18,703 nt of DNA from assembly GCA_030148625.1 (NCBI GenBank), contig JASBTC010000004.1:1-18703 (forward strand), given 5' to 3'. The position numbers were made by a program, and so were the translations under genes. The notes beneath the pieces are model-generated. The model did not search any database and had not been told where the DNA came from. It saw only the letters and a program-made list of their open reading frames with translations. Each line of letters starts with the position of its first letter. Within the stretch, counting starts at the first letter, position 1. Source of the stretch: Sphingobium sp. (lineage in GTDB: Bacteria; Pseudomonadota; Alphaproteobacteria; Sphingomonadales; Sphingomonadaceae). Shown here in pieces: positions 7,635-15,707 of this stretch.

Positions 7635-8408
7635 CTAAAGGCTGTAGCCGCCATCGAGCGTCAGCGTCTGTCCCGTGACGAAACGCGCGCGGTGCGATGC
7701 GAAGAACAGCACCGCTTCGGCGACCTCCTCCGCCGTCCCCAGCCGCTTCAGCGCGGAGTTTCGTTTCGCCGCTTCGATATAGGCATCGTCATAGGCGACC
7801 CCGATCATCTTGCGGAACAGGCCCGCGTCGATCAGGCCCAATGCAACGGTGTTCGCGCGAATACCGTTGCGCCCCTCTTCGCGCGCGATGCCGGTCATCA
7901 GCGCGTCGACCGCAGCCTTGGGCACGACCGACAGCGCGTCCTTTGCCGGCCAGCGCAGCAGGCCGGTGGTGCTGATCGTGACGAAGCTTCCACCCCGTTC
8001 GCGCATATGGGGCAGCAGCGCGTGGACGAGGTTGAAGAAGCCGTTGGTGTCGGCATCCATCACCTGTCTGAACTCGTCGGTGCCGATATCGCCGATGAAC
8101 TTCATCGCGATGTGCGAGCCGCTGGCATTGACCAATGAGTGGATGCGGCGATGGTTCGCCACGATCTCCGCGCAGACGGCGGCGACGCTCGCCGCATCCT
8201 CCATCGCGAGCGCATAGGATGCCGCGCTGCGGCCATGTCCGTTGACCGCCGCGATCGCCTGGTCGGCGGCTGCCTTGTTGGTGCGGTATGTCAGCACGAC
8301 ATCGCTGCCCGCCTCGGCGAGCTTCTCGCAGATCGCGCTGCCGATGCCGCCGCTGCCGCCGATGACGAGCGCGACGCCGTCATCGGGGAAATCCGGGGAG
8401 GCGACCAT
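7635..8408 (-). CDS. Short-chain dehydrogenase/reductase with missing catalytic Tyr
   Basis: This 257-residue SDR has the cofactor glycine motif GGSGGIG (17-23) and the NASG structural motif (94-97). The C-terminal TGQTLTLDGGYSL (245-257) is typical of FabG-like enzymes. The usual YxxxK is replaced: the sequence reads ALSVVPKAA, so K164 is present but the Tyr position is Ser160. The catalytic Ser position appears to be Thr147. It may use altered chemistry, be a non-reducing SDR-fold enzyme, or be catalytically weak. I chose the ATG at 8408 because it lies 2 bp after the acyl-CoA dehydrogenase stop. The frame is open farther upstream to 8825, but that part overlaps the acyl-CoA dehydrogenase gene and has no SDR character. 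In the operon it would be expected to act on a hydroxyacyl-CoA or ring hydroxyl of a steroid intermediate. Confidence 0.88.
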   Translation of the reverse strand: MVASPDFPDDGVALVIGGSGGIGSAICEKLAEAGSDVVLTYRTNKAAADQAIAAVNGHGRSAASYALAMEDAASVAAVCAEIVANHRRIHSLVNASGSHIAMKFIGDIGTDEFRQVMDADTNGFFNLVHALLPHMRERGGSFVTISTTGLLRWPAKDALSVVPKAAVDALMTGIAREEGRNGIRANTVALGLIDAGLFRKMIGVAYDDAYIEAAKRNSALKRLGTAEEVAEAVLFFASHRARFVTGQTLTLDGGYSL

Positions 8409-8410
8409 GA

Positions 8411-9568
8411 TCAAAAACTCCTCGAGATGATTTCTTTCATGATCTCGTTCGTGCCGCCGTAGATCATCTGCGCGCGCGCATCGGTCCATGCCCGCGCGAC
8501 CGGATATTCGAGCATATAGCCATAGCCGCCATGGAGCTGGACGCACTCGTCGAGCACGCGGTTCTGCAGCTCGGTGCACCACCATTTGGCCATGGCCGAC
8601 GCTTCGGCGCTCAGCGTTCCGGCGCAGGCCAGCTCGATGCACCGGTCGATATAGACCCGTGCGATCTGCGTCTTGGTCTTGCACTCCGCCAGCTTGAACT
8701 TGGTGTTCTGGAAATCGATCAGCTTCTTGCCGAACGCCTCGCGCGATTTGGTGTAATCGATGGTCGATTCCAGCGCGACCTCGCAGCCGGCGATGGCGCG
8801 GATCGCGATCATCAGCCGCTCCCACGCCAGTTCCTGAATCAGGTAGCGCAGACCCTCGCTCTGGCGGCCCAGCAGATTGCCCCGGGGGATCCGGACATCG
8901 TCGAAGAACAGTTCGGCGGCGTCCTGTGCCTTTTGCCCGACCTTGTCGAGCGGCAGGCTCTTGCTGACGCCGTCACGGTCCGCCTCGACCAGGAACAGCG
9001 ACAGGTTGCTGCCGCCATCCTCCTGCTCGGTCTTGGCGGCGACGATGATCAGGTCGGTGATATAGCCGTTGGTGATGAAGGTCTTGGTGCCGTTGAGGAT
9101 GTAATCGTCGCCGATCGCGACGGCGCGGGTGGAGATCGCGCGCAGATCGGACCCGCCGCGCGGTTCGGTCATGGCGAGCGAGCCGATGACTTCGCCGCGG
9201 GCGAGCCTTGGCAGCCACGTCTCCTTCTGCGCCTCGTCACCGAAGCGTTCGATATAACCGGCGACGATCTCGGAATGCATGACGAAACCGGGGCCGGCTG
9301 CATTGGCCCTTTGCTGTTCCTCGATCATCACCGCGCTGTATTTCCGGTCGGCGCCGGCGCCGCCATATTTTTCGGGTGTCGTCAGGCAGAGGAAGCCATG
9401 CTTGCCCGCCTCCAGCCAGACCTCGCGGTCGGTGTGGCACTGCTTGTTCCACTTATCGAGATTCGGGATGACCGAATCCTGCATGAAGCGCCGGACGTTC
9501 GTCCGAAACAGCTCATGCTCGTCCGTGAATATCGTTCTCTCTATCGGCAGGAAATGCGCACCGCTCAC
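8411..9568 (-). CDS. Acyl-CoA dehydrogenase, long-chain (LCAD) type
   Basis: This 385-residue protein has the family length and blocks: MTEPRGGSDL (133-142), NGTKTFITNG (159-168), LHGGYGYM (345-352) and IYGGTNEIMKEII (369-381). The MCAD-type catalytic Glu position is Gly (IYGGT). A Glu at E250 in LAWERLMIA matches the alternative base of LCAD and isovaleryl-CoA dehydrogenase, so it should be active. It catalyses FAD-dependent alpha,beta-desaturation of an acyl-CoA, here probably a steroid-derived side chain or ring fragment. The start is GTG at 9568, supported by AGGGGA (9577-9582) eight bases upstream; no better ATG exists. The SDR follows after 2 bp. It is a single-gene ACAD, unlike the alpha2beta2 heterotetramers encoded by gene pairs in actinobacterial cholesterol side-chain degradation. 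Confidence 0.93.
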   Translation of the reverse strand: MSGAHFLPIERTIFTDEHELFRTNVRRFMQDSVIPNLDKWNKQCHTDREVWLEAGKHGFLCLTTPEKYGGAGADRKYSAVMIEEQQRANAAGPGFVMHSEIVAGYIERFGDEAQKETWLPRLARGEVIGSLAMTEPRGGSDLRAISTRAVAIGDDYILNGTKTFITNGYITDLIIVAAKTEQEDGGSNLSLFLVEADRDGVSKSLPLDKVGQKAQDAAELFFDDVRIPRGNLLGRQSEGLRYLIQELAWERLMIAIRAIAGCEVALESTIDYTKSREAFGKKLIDFQNTKFKLAECKTKTQIARVYIDRCIELACAGTLSAEASAMAKWWCTELQNRVLDECVQLHGGYGYMLEYPVARAWTDARAQMIYGGTNEIMKEIISRSF

Positions 9569-9670
9569 TTGTTGTTTCCCCTGAATTCCATTGGCCGCTT
9601 TGCTTGTTTCAACGGAAATCGGAGTGACGACCGCACATTGAACAGGCGAAATCCTACGTCCCGATCGGGC
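9569..9670 (-). other. 102-bp gap inside the catabolic operon
   Basis: This is the longest gap within the otherwise tightly packed operon. Just after the thiolase-like stop it contains the perfect 10-bp palindrome CCCGATCGGG (9660-9669). At its other end lies the AGGGGA ribosome binding site of the acyl-CoA dehydrogenase. On the minus strand TTGAAA near 9615-9620 resembles a -35 box but has no good -10 partner, so an internal promoter is only a possibility. Confidence 0.35.
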
Positions 9671-10828
9671 TCATTTTGAACTCGTATTCCGCAGGATGAG
9701 CGCGCCATTGGGCGTTGTGTCGCAGGATGTGACGAGGCAGGTCTGCGCACCCGCGATCTGGGTGCAGGCATCGCCGCGAAGCTGCTTCACCGCTTCGGTC
9801 ATCAGGTTCATGCCGTGAAGATAGACTTCGGCCAGGCTGCCGCCCGATGTGTTGACGGGCAGCCTGCCGTCCGCACGGGTGTCGCCGCGCGCGACGAAGT
9901 CGCCGGCCTCGCCGCGATCACAGAAGCCATAGGCTTCCAGGCTGAACAGGACCAGAGGCGAGAAGGCGTCGTAAAACTGCGCGACATCCACGTCGGCAGC
10001 CTTGATGTCCGACTGTCTCCACAGGTTGGCCGCGCAACTCCATGACGAACTGCGCAGCGGATCGGCGCTGTGATAATCGGTCATCAACTGGTGCTGCGGC
10101 TTCATGCCTTGCGAGAAGGCATGGATATGGACCGGCGGTCTCGGGCAATCGGCGGCGCGGTCGCTGCGGACAAGCACAAGCGCGATCGCACCGTCGCTCT
10201 CCAGGCAATTGTCATACAGGCACAGTGGGTCGGAGATCATCCGCGCGCCCATATAATCCTCGATCGACAGCGCGCGCGATCCCATCAGCGCCTTAGGATT
10301 GTTGCGGGCATAGCTGCGCATCGACAGTGCCACTTCGGCGAGCTGTTCGCGCGTCAGGCCATATTCGTGCATATAGCGCTTGGTCAGCACCGCGACCTCG
10401 TCGACGGGGCGCAGCAGCCCCTGCGGCCTCGACCATTTCCAGTGATCCTCGACGACGCTCTGGACCCCGGCCCAGAGCCGTTTCGATGGTGCGCCGCGTT
10501 TGCGCGATCGCCAGACGACGCCGACATTGGCGACGCCCGCGGCGATAGCCAGCGCCAGATGCCCGACCGCGCCGCAACCCGCGCCGCCGCCATGCGGCGA
10601 TTGCGACAGATAATGGACGTCGCCCATGCCGACGCTGCGCGCAATCTCGAACTCGGGCGTCTGTTCATAGGTGTAGCAGGACAGCGCATCGACTTCGGAC
10701 GGGTGGATGCCGGCATCGTCGAGCGCAGCCTTGATCGCCCGGCACGCCAGCTGGAATTCGGATTCCTCCAGGTTTTTCGAAAAGGGCGTTTCGCCGATCC
10801 CGACGATCGCGGTCTTGTCTTTCAGCAT
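9671..10828 (-). CDS. Thiolase-fold lipid-transfer-like protein, possible Ltp2-type retro-aldolase
   Basis: This 385-residue protein belongs to the SCP-x/lipid-transfer thiolase group. The usual nucleophilic Cys site (NNNCxTG in SCP-x) reads GGAGCGAVG (81-89), placing Gly86 at the nucleophile with a Cys one residue earlier. A normal thiolase mechanism is therefore doubtful. In Ltp2, the steroid side-chain aldolase, two Tyr (294 and 344 in the form I recall) replace thiolase chemistry. Here Y286 in FYDAFSPL and Y336 in SLAEVYLHG have exactly the same 50-residue spacing. Such proteins need a DUF35 partner, and one is encoded two genes upstream (14428-14889). It could release propionyl- or acetyl-CoA from a hydroxyacyl-CoA by retro-aldol cleavage, or be a thiolase of unusual type. 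The ATG at 10828 has a weak ribosome binding site, 28 bp after the oxidoreductase gene. Confidence 0.87.
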   Translation of the reverse strand: MLKDKTAIVGIGETPFSKNLEESEFQLACRAIKAALDDAGIHPSEVDALSCYTYEQTPEFEIARSVGMGDVHYLSQSPHGGGAGCGAVGHLALAIAAGVANVGVVWRSRKRGAPSKRLWAGVQSVVEDHWKWSRPQGLLRPVDEVAVLTKRYMHEYGLTREQLAEVALSMRSYARNNPKALMGSRALSIEDYMGARMISDPLCLYDNCLESDGAIALVLVRSDRAADCPRPPVHIHAFSQGMKPQHQLMTDYHSADPLRSSSWSCAANLWRQSDIKAADVDVAQFYDAFSPLVLFSLEAYGFCDRGEAGDFVARGDTRADGRLPVNTSGGSLAEVYLHGMNLMTEAVKQLRGDACTQIAGAQTCLVTSCDTTPNGALILRNTSSK

Positions 10829-10856
10829 GATCGTAATGCCCGCTTTTCTGTCTGTT

Positions 10857-13800
10857 CTATTCGGCGGCCACCAGCGTCATCGGCTGCGGCGACGGGTGAA
10901 AGAAGCGCTCGAGCAGTTCGGCAAGCCGGGCCTGCGCCTTTTCGAGATGCTCGTCCTTGACCGTGTCGTAGCCGCGGATCAGCTCCGGATAGGATGCGAT
11001 CTCGACCGCGAGGCCGTAATTGCCGGCGTCGAGCGCCGCGAGAATGTCGCCGATCATCGTCTCGTAACTGGCGATCAGCTCGCGCTCGATCCGGCGGTGT
11101 CCGCTATAGCCGAAGATGTCGAAAGGCGTGCCGCGCAGGACTTTGAGCTTCGCCAATATGGCATAGAGGCGCATCGTGCCGCGGCCGAATGTCCGCTTTG
11201 GGTATCGCCCGGTTTTCGGATCGCGCTTTTGCAACAGCGGCGGCGCCATGTGGAATTCGAGGCGCAGATCGCCTTCGAACTCCTGGCTGAGCGCCTGCAT
11301 GAAGCCGGCATCGCTATAGAGCCGGGCGACCTCATATTCGTCCTTGAAGGCCATCAATTTGTAGAAATAGCGCGCGACCGCCCTGGTCAGCGCCTGATCG
11401 TCGCCGAACCCGGCATCGACCACGCGCACCCGCTCGATCAGCACCCGATATCGATCCGCATAGGATCGGTTCTGATAGCCGACCAATTCGTCCGCAAAAC
11501 GATCGACGAGCGATGCGACCGTCTTGTCCTTTTCAACGGGGGCCTGTTCGGATCCCCCGAACGCAATGGCTTCGACCGCAGGCAGATTGGTGGCGGCGAT
11601 CCGGCCCCAGGTCAGCGCGGCCTTGTTCATCTCGACGCTGACGCCGTTCAGCTCGACGGCCTTCAGCAGCGCGTTCAGGCCGATCGGCATCCATCCCTTC
11701 TGGAAGGCATAGCCGACCAGGAACAGATTGGCTGCCACCTCGTTGCCCATCAACGCATAGGCCAGCTTTCCGGCATCGACGAAAGCGCTGCGGGCGTCGC
11801 CCAATATGCCGAGGATCGATCCGACCATCCGGTCCGCGGTCAGGTTGAGATCGGGATTGCTCGCAAAGGCCGATGTCGGGGCGACGCGGGTATTGACGAC
11901 CGCGCGGCTCCTGTCCGGCGCCATTTTCGAGACGACCTCCTGACCGGTGGTCACGACGATGTCGCATCCCAGGATCAGGTCCGCGACGACGATGCGGGTG
12001 GCGTGCAGTTCCTCCGGTCGCGCGGCGATCCGCACATGGCTGGTCACCGGCCCGTTGCGCTGGGCAAGGCCGGCGACGTCGAGCACCGAACATCCCTTGC
12101 CCTCCAGATGCGCGGCCATGCCGAGCAGCGCGCCGATCGTCACGACGCCGGCGCCGCCGATGCCGGTGATCAGCAGGCTGAACGGTGCGTCGAGCGGTGC
12201 GACATTCGGTTCGGCCAATTGCGCGGCGAGCATCGCGGCTTCGGGGGGCAGGGCCGATCCATGACTGACACTGCGCTTGCGCGGCGTGCCGCCATGCACC
12301 GTCACGAAGCTGGGGCAATAGCCCTTGGTGCAGGAGAAATCCTTGTTGCAGGCGGATTGGTTGATCCGTCGCTTGCGGCCGAATGCGGTTTCGACCGGCT
12401 CGATCGCGATGCAATTGGATTGCACGCCGCAATCGCCGCAGCCCTCGCACACGCGCGGGTTGATGAAGATGCGCCGGTCGGGCTCCTCTGCGGTGCCGCG
12501 CTTGCGGCGGCGGCGCAATTCGGTCGCGCAATATTGTTCGTAGACGATGATCGAGACGCCCTCGACCTCGCGCAGTTCGGTCTGCACCGCGTCGAGCGTG
12601 TCGCGGTGGTGGATCGTCACGCCCGGCGCGAAATCGTACCGGCCGTCATATTTTCCGATATCGTCGCTGACGACCGCGATCCGCCGGATGCCTTCGGCAT
12701 GGACCTGCCGGGTCAGTTCGTCGACGCGGACCTTGCCTTCGATGCTTTGCCCGCCGGTCATCGCGATCGCGTCGTTGACCAGGATCTTGTAGGTGATGTT
12801 AACCCCGGCGGCGACGGCCGCGCGGATCGCGAGCAGGCCCGAATGATAATAGGTGCCGTCGCCCAGATTCTGGAAGATGTGCGTCTTGTGGGTGAAGGGG
12901 GAGAGGCCGATCCATGGCGCGCCTTCGCCGCCCATCTGGAACAGCGTCGGCGTATTCCGTTCCGGCAGGAACGTCGCCATGCCATGGCATCCGATGCCGC
13001 CAAAGGCGACGCTGCCCTTGGGCACCTTGGTTGACGTGTTATGCGGGCATCCCGCGCAGAAGCTCGGCAATCTGACGAGATTGCCGCCCTGTCCGACGGG
13101 CGCGGCAGCGGATCTGGGCTGCCATCCGGTCGCCGCGAGCGCCGCTTCGCCGCCCAGCCGCGCCAGCAGCGCGCCGATCACCTCAGCCAGGTTCGGCGCG
13201 TTCAATTCGCCTTCCGACGAGATCAGGGGCAGGCCGTTTTCGTCGAGCTTGCCCAGCAGCAGCGGCGCGACCTTGTCGTTGACGAACAGGCTGGCCAGTT
13301 GCGGCTCGATGATCGGCCTTTTTTCCTCGACCACCAGGACGTATCGATAGGACCGGGCAAAGTCGGAAATCAGCTCGGGCTCCAGCGGCCAGGGCATGGC
13401 CACCTTGAAGACGCCGATGCCATGGTCGCGGCATTGGTCGTGATCGAGGCCGAGTTCCTCGATCGCCTGCATCAGATCGGGATGCGCCTTGCCGGTGGTG
13501 ACGATGCCGAGCAGGCCGGTCTTGCCGTGGATGATCGGACGGTTGAGCCGGTTCGCCTTCACGAACGCCTTCACCGCGGGAATGCGCTTCTGATATTGGC
13601 GCTGTTCGACCATGACGGGATGGATGCCCCAGCCCGCGTTCAGCGCGCCCGGCTGATGCTCGTCCTCGTCGGGCAGGGAAATCGAGACCCGATCGTCCGA
13701 CACATTGACCGATGCCGAGCTTTCGACGGTGTCGGTCACGCATTTCATGCCGATCCAGCAGCCTGAAAAACGCGACAGCGCGATGCCGTAAAGGCCGAAA

Positions 13801-14369
13801 TCCAGATAGTCCTGCACCGACGACGGATTGAAATAGGGCATGCCGTAATGGACGAAGGCATGATCGCTCTGATGCGCGACCGTCGACGATTTTGCGCCAT
13901 GGTCGTCGCCGGCGAGGACAAGCACGCCGCCATGTTTCGACGACCCGGCATAGCTGCCATGCTTCAGCGCGTCGCCGGCCCGGTCCAGCCCGGGGCCCTT
14001 GCCGTACCAGAGCGCGAACACGCCGTCATAACGCGCCTCGCCGAACAGATCGGTCTGTTGCGATCCCCAGACCGCTGTCGCGCCGAGTTCCTCGTTGATG
14101 CCCGGCTGGAAGACGATGTGATGCGCGTCGAGGTCCCGCCGGGCGCCCTTCAGCGCGGTGTCGTAGCCGCCGAGCGGCGAGCCCGTATAGCCGGAGATGA
14201 ACCCCGCCGTGTTCAGTCCGGCGGCAAGATCGCGGTCGCGCTGCATCATCGGCAGCCGCACCAGCGCCTGCGACCCGGACAGATAGACGCGCCCGGCGGT
14301 TTTCCGATAGCGATCCTCGAGAGCATAGTCCTGCAGGCCTTGCCCGGACGCGGTTGCAGGCTCGGTCAC
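10857..14369 (-). CDS. Fused indolepyruvate-type 2-oxoacid:ferredoxin oxidoreductase
   Basis: This 1170-residue single chain joins the alpha and gamma parts of a TPP-dependent 2-oxoacid oxidoreductase. An N-terminal pyrimidine-binding domain (about 25-240) is followed by the TPP/pyrophosphate domain with CAGCPHNT (438-445), GIGCHGM (458-464) and GDG (503-505). An Fe-S cysteine cluster comes next (C641, C644, C647, C653, C674, C680, C685). Then comes the gamma Rossmann-like domain starting ITGIGGAGVVTIG (734-746) and a C-terminal domain typical of the alphaproteobacterial fusion. It oxidatively decarboxylates a 2-oxo acid to an acyl-CoA while reducing ferredoxin. The GTG at 14369 is chosen because GGAG lies eight bases upstream (14378-14381); the longer open frame overlaps the DUF35 gene and is implausible. 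Such an enzyme (edcC) is implicated in estrogen degradation in Novosphingobium tardaugens. Here the substrate is inferred to be a steroid-derived 2-oxo acid rather than indolepyruvate, because of its neighbours. Confidence 0.92.
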   Translation of the reverse strand: MTEPATASGQGLQDYALEDRYRKTAGRVYLSGSQALVRLPMMQRDRDLAAGLNTAGFISGYTGSPLGGYDTALKGARRDLDAHHIVFQPGINEELGATAVWGSQQTDLFGEARYDGVFALWYGKGPGLDRAGDALKHGSYAGSSKHGGVLVLAGDDHGAKSSTVAHQSDHAFVHYGMPYFNPSSVQDYLDFGLYGIALSRFSGCWIGMKCVTDTVESSASVNVSDDRVSISLPDEDEHQPGALNAGWGIHPVMVEQRQYQKRIPAVKAFVKANRLNRPIIHGKTGLLGIVTTGKAHPDLMQAIEELGLDHDQCRDHGIGVFKVAMPWPLEPELISDFARSYRYVLVVEEKRPIIEPQLASLFVNDKVAPLLLGKLDENGLPLISSEGELNAPNLAEVIGALLARLGGEAALAATGWQPRSAAAPVGQGGNLVRLPSFCAGCPHNTSTKVPKGSVAFGGIGCHGMATFLPERNTPTLFQMGGEGAPWIGLSPFTHKTHIFQNLGDGTYYHSGLLAIRAAVAAGVNITYKILVNDAIAMTGGQSIEGKVRVDELTRQVHAEGIRRIAVVSDDIGKYDGRYDFAPGVTIHHRDTLDAVQTELREVEGVSIIVYEQYCATELRRRRKRGTAEEPDRRIFINPRVCEGCGDCGVQSNCIAIEPVETAFGRKRRINQSACNKDFSCTKGYCPSFVTVHGGTPRKRSVSHGSALPPEAAMLAAQLAEPNVAPLDAPFSLLITGIGGAGVVTIGALLGMAAHLEGKGCSVLDVAGLAQRNGPVTSHVRIAARPEELHATRIVVADLILGCDIVVTTGQEVVSKMAPDRSRAVVNTRVAPTSAFASNPDLNLTADRMVGSILGILGDARSAFVDAGKLAYALMGNEVAANLFLVGYAFQKGWMPIGLNALLKAVELNGVSVEMNKAALTWGRIAATNLPAVEAIAFGGSEQAPVEKDKTVASLVDRFADELVGYQNRSYADRYRVLIERVRVVDAGFGDDQALTRAVARYFYKLMAFKDEYEVARLYSDAGFMQALSQEFEGDLRLEFHMAPPLLQKRDPKTGRYPKRTFGRGTMRLYAILAKLKVLRGTPFDIFGYSGHRRIERELIASYETMIGDILAALDAGNYGLAVEIASYPELIRGYDTVKDEHLEKAQARLAELLERFFHPSPQPMTLVAAE

Positions 14370-14427
14370 CGTGAAATCTCCATAATGCCGTCGGCAGTGC
14401 CGAAGTGCCGCATTGGGCACGCGATGA

Positions 14428-14889
14428 TCAGGACCATGGCGACGGCGTCCGTGTACCGAGGCGCCAGAAGGGCAGGGTGCAGTCTTCGGACACCTGGCGG
14501 AACTGGATGTGGATGGGCTGGCCAATCGTCACATCGTCCGCGGTCACGCCCGTCACCTCGCCGTGCTCGTCCCGGACGGCCATGCCGGCCATCCTGATCT
14601 GCGGATTCTCCTTCAGCGCGCCGATGATCGTGACATAGGGGGCCAGTGCCTCGAATGCGGGCAGCAGCGGCGTGCGCGGGCTGGCAAAGGACCAGACGAT
14701 ACCCTCGCCCGAAACCTGTTCCCAGACCACGTCTTCCGACTGGCAATGCGGGCACATCGGGCGCGGCGGAAAGCGCATGTCGCCGCATGACGCGCAGGCC
14801 TGAACGACCAGCCGATGCTGCCATGCATTCTCCCAGAACACGCGGTCGAGTGGATCGTCGGTCGAGGGCAGGGGGATATCGTCGATCAT
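14428..14889 (-). CDS. DUF35 Zn-ribbon/OB-fold protein
   Basis: This 153-residue protein has an N-terminal helix, then a rubredoxin-like zinc ribbon with C32, C35, C46 and C49 (CASC...CPHC). A C-terminal OB-fold carries the family's GxGxVWSF-type strand (about 61-68). DUF35 proteins bind acyl-CoA and serve as obligate partners of thiolase-fold enzymes, as ChsH2 does for Ltp2. Its expected partner is the thiolase-like protein at 9671-10828, although the large oxidoreductase gene lies between them. Its ATG overlaps the crotonase stop codon by ATGA (14886-14889), indicating translational coupling. A 58-bp gap separates it from the oxidoreductase start. Its C-terminus (RLGTRTPSPWS) is short and unremarkable. 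Confidence 0.92.
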   Translation of the reverse strand: MIDDIPLPSTDDPLDRVFWENAWQHRLVVQACASCGDMRFPPRPMCPHCQSEDVVWEQVSGEGIVWSFASPRTPLLPAFEALAPYVTIIGALKENPQIRMAGMAVRDEHGEVTGVTADDVTIGQPIHIQFRQVSEDCTLPFWRLGTRTPSPWS

Positions 14890-15707
14890 GTGCCGTCCTG
14901 CCCGGAATAGGGCGCCCAGCGCGGTGTTCGCTTCTCCGAAAACGCGCGGATCCCTTCGGCGAAATCATGCGACTGATTGTGCGCGACGATCGCATTCCAT
15001 CCGTTGCACGACGCGTCGTGCAGGCCCGCTTCCTTCGCGCCCCAGATCGCGCGTTTGGTGTGCGCCATGGCGCCCGGCGAGTTGCGTGCGATGCGTGCCG
15101 CCAGCGTGCGGGCGCGATCGAGCAGGTCGCCGGCGGCGTGGATCTCGTTGACCATGCCCAGCCTGAAAGCGTCCTGCGCGGTGATTGTCTCGCCCCGACC
15201 GCCCAGCGCCATCTGGAGCACCGCGCCCATCGGCATGCGCCGGGCGAGCGCGATCGTCTCCAGCGCGGAGACCAGGCCGACGCTGACATGACTGTCGGAA
15301 AATTCGGCATGGTCGCAGCTGAGCACGATGTCGCACTCGGCGACGAAATGCAGGCCGCCGCCGATCACCGCGCCGTTGATCGCGCAGATGACGGGTTTCC
15401 AGACATGGTTCTGGAGTGGGGTCCATCGGATCGATGCGATGTCGGGCACGCCGTTCCCGTCGACGATCATGGCGGGCAGGTCGGCCAGGTCCGCGCCGGT
15501 GCAGAACGCCTTGTCGCCGGCGCCCGTGACGATCGCGACGATCGCCGAAGGATCGGCATCGAACAGTCGCCATGCCTCGGGCAATTCCCGGCTCATCACA
15601 CTGTTGACGGCATTCAGCCGCTGCGGCCGATCGAGCGTGATCAGCGCAACGCCATCGCTGACGTCATAGGTGAGAGTTTCGAACCGAATTTTCCGATCCC
15701 CTTCCAT
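14886..15707 (-). CDS. Crotonase-superfamily (enoyl-CoA hydratase/isomerase-like) protein with atypical active site
   Basis: This 273-residue protein has the crotonase fold: ITLDRPQRLNAV (23-34), the oxyanion-hole segments AFCTGADL (67-74) and NGAVIGGGLH (111-120), and a helical C-terminus. The two Glu residues of true hydratases (E144 and E164 in rat) correspond by exact 20-residue spacing to His120 (GGGLH) and His140 (SDSH). Simple hydration is therefore unlikely. The superfamily also contains hydrolases, isomerases and C-C bond cleaving enzymes, for example the ring-opening EchA20 of steroid catabolism. The ATG at 15707 is chosen because the crotonase strand begins right after it, with AAGGA about 12 bases upstream, a long spacing. 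The frame continues to 15827 without family character. It is the first gene of the operon, facing the divergent KstD gene. Confidence 0.9.
   Translation of the reverse strand: MEGDRKIRFETLTYDVSDGVALITLDRPQRLNAVNSVMSRELPEAWRLFDADPSAIVAIVTGAGDKAFCTGADLADLPAMIVDGNGVPDIASIRWTPLQNHVWKPVICAINGAVIGGGLHFVAECDIVLSCDHAEFSDSHVSVGLVSALETIALARRMPMGAVLQMALGGRGETITAQDAFRLGMVNEIHAAGDLLDRARTLAARIARNSPGAMAHTKRAIWGAKEAGLHDASCNGWNAIVAHNQSHDFAEGIRAFSEKRTPRWAPYSGQDGT

Noticed and set aside
8409..8825. N-terminal extension of the SDR overlapping the acyl-CoA dehydrogenase
   Set aside because: The extra residues are an out-of-frame reading of the acyl-CoA dehydrogenase gene. The ATG at 8408 gives a standard 257-residue SDR.
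9614..9642. Possible internal promoter before the acyl-CoA dehydrogenase (TTGAAA on the minus strand)
   Set aside because: No acceptable -10 box is found at 16-18 bp spacing; the longer gap alone is weak evidence.
10707..13034. Long open plus-strand frame (775 codons) antisense to the 2-oxoacid oxidoreductase
   Set aside because: It is the complement of a strongly supported gene. It encodes a low-complexity His/Arg/Asp-rich protein without any family motif, as expected for an antisense frame in high-GC DNA.
14370..14525. N-terminal extension of the oxidoreductase to an ATG at 14525
   Set aside because: It would overlap the DUF35 gene and adds Arg/Ser/Pro-rich residues. GTG at 14369 has a well-placed GGAG.
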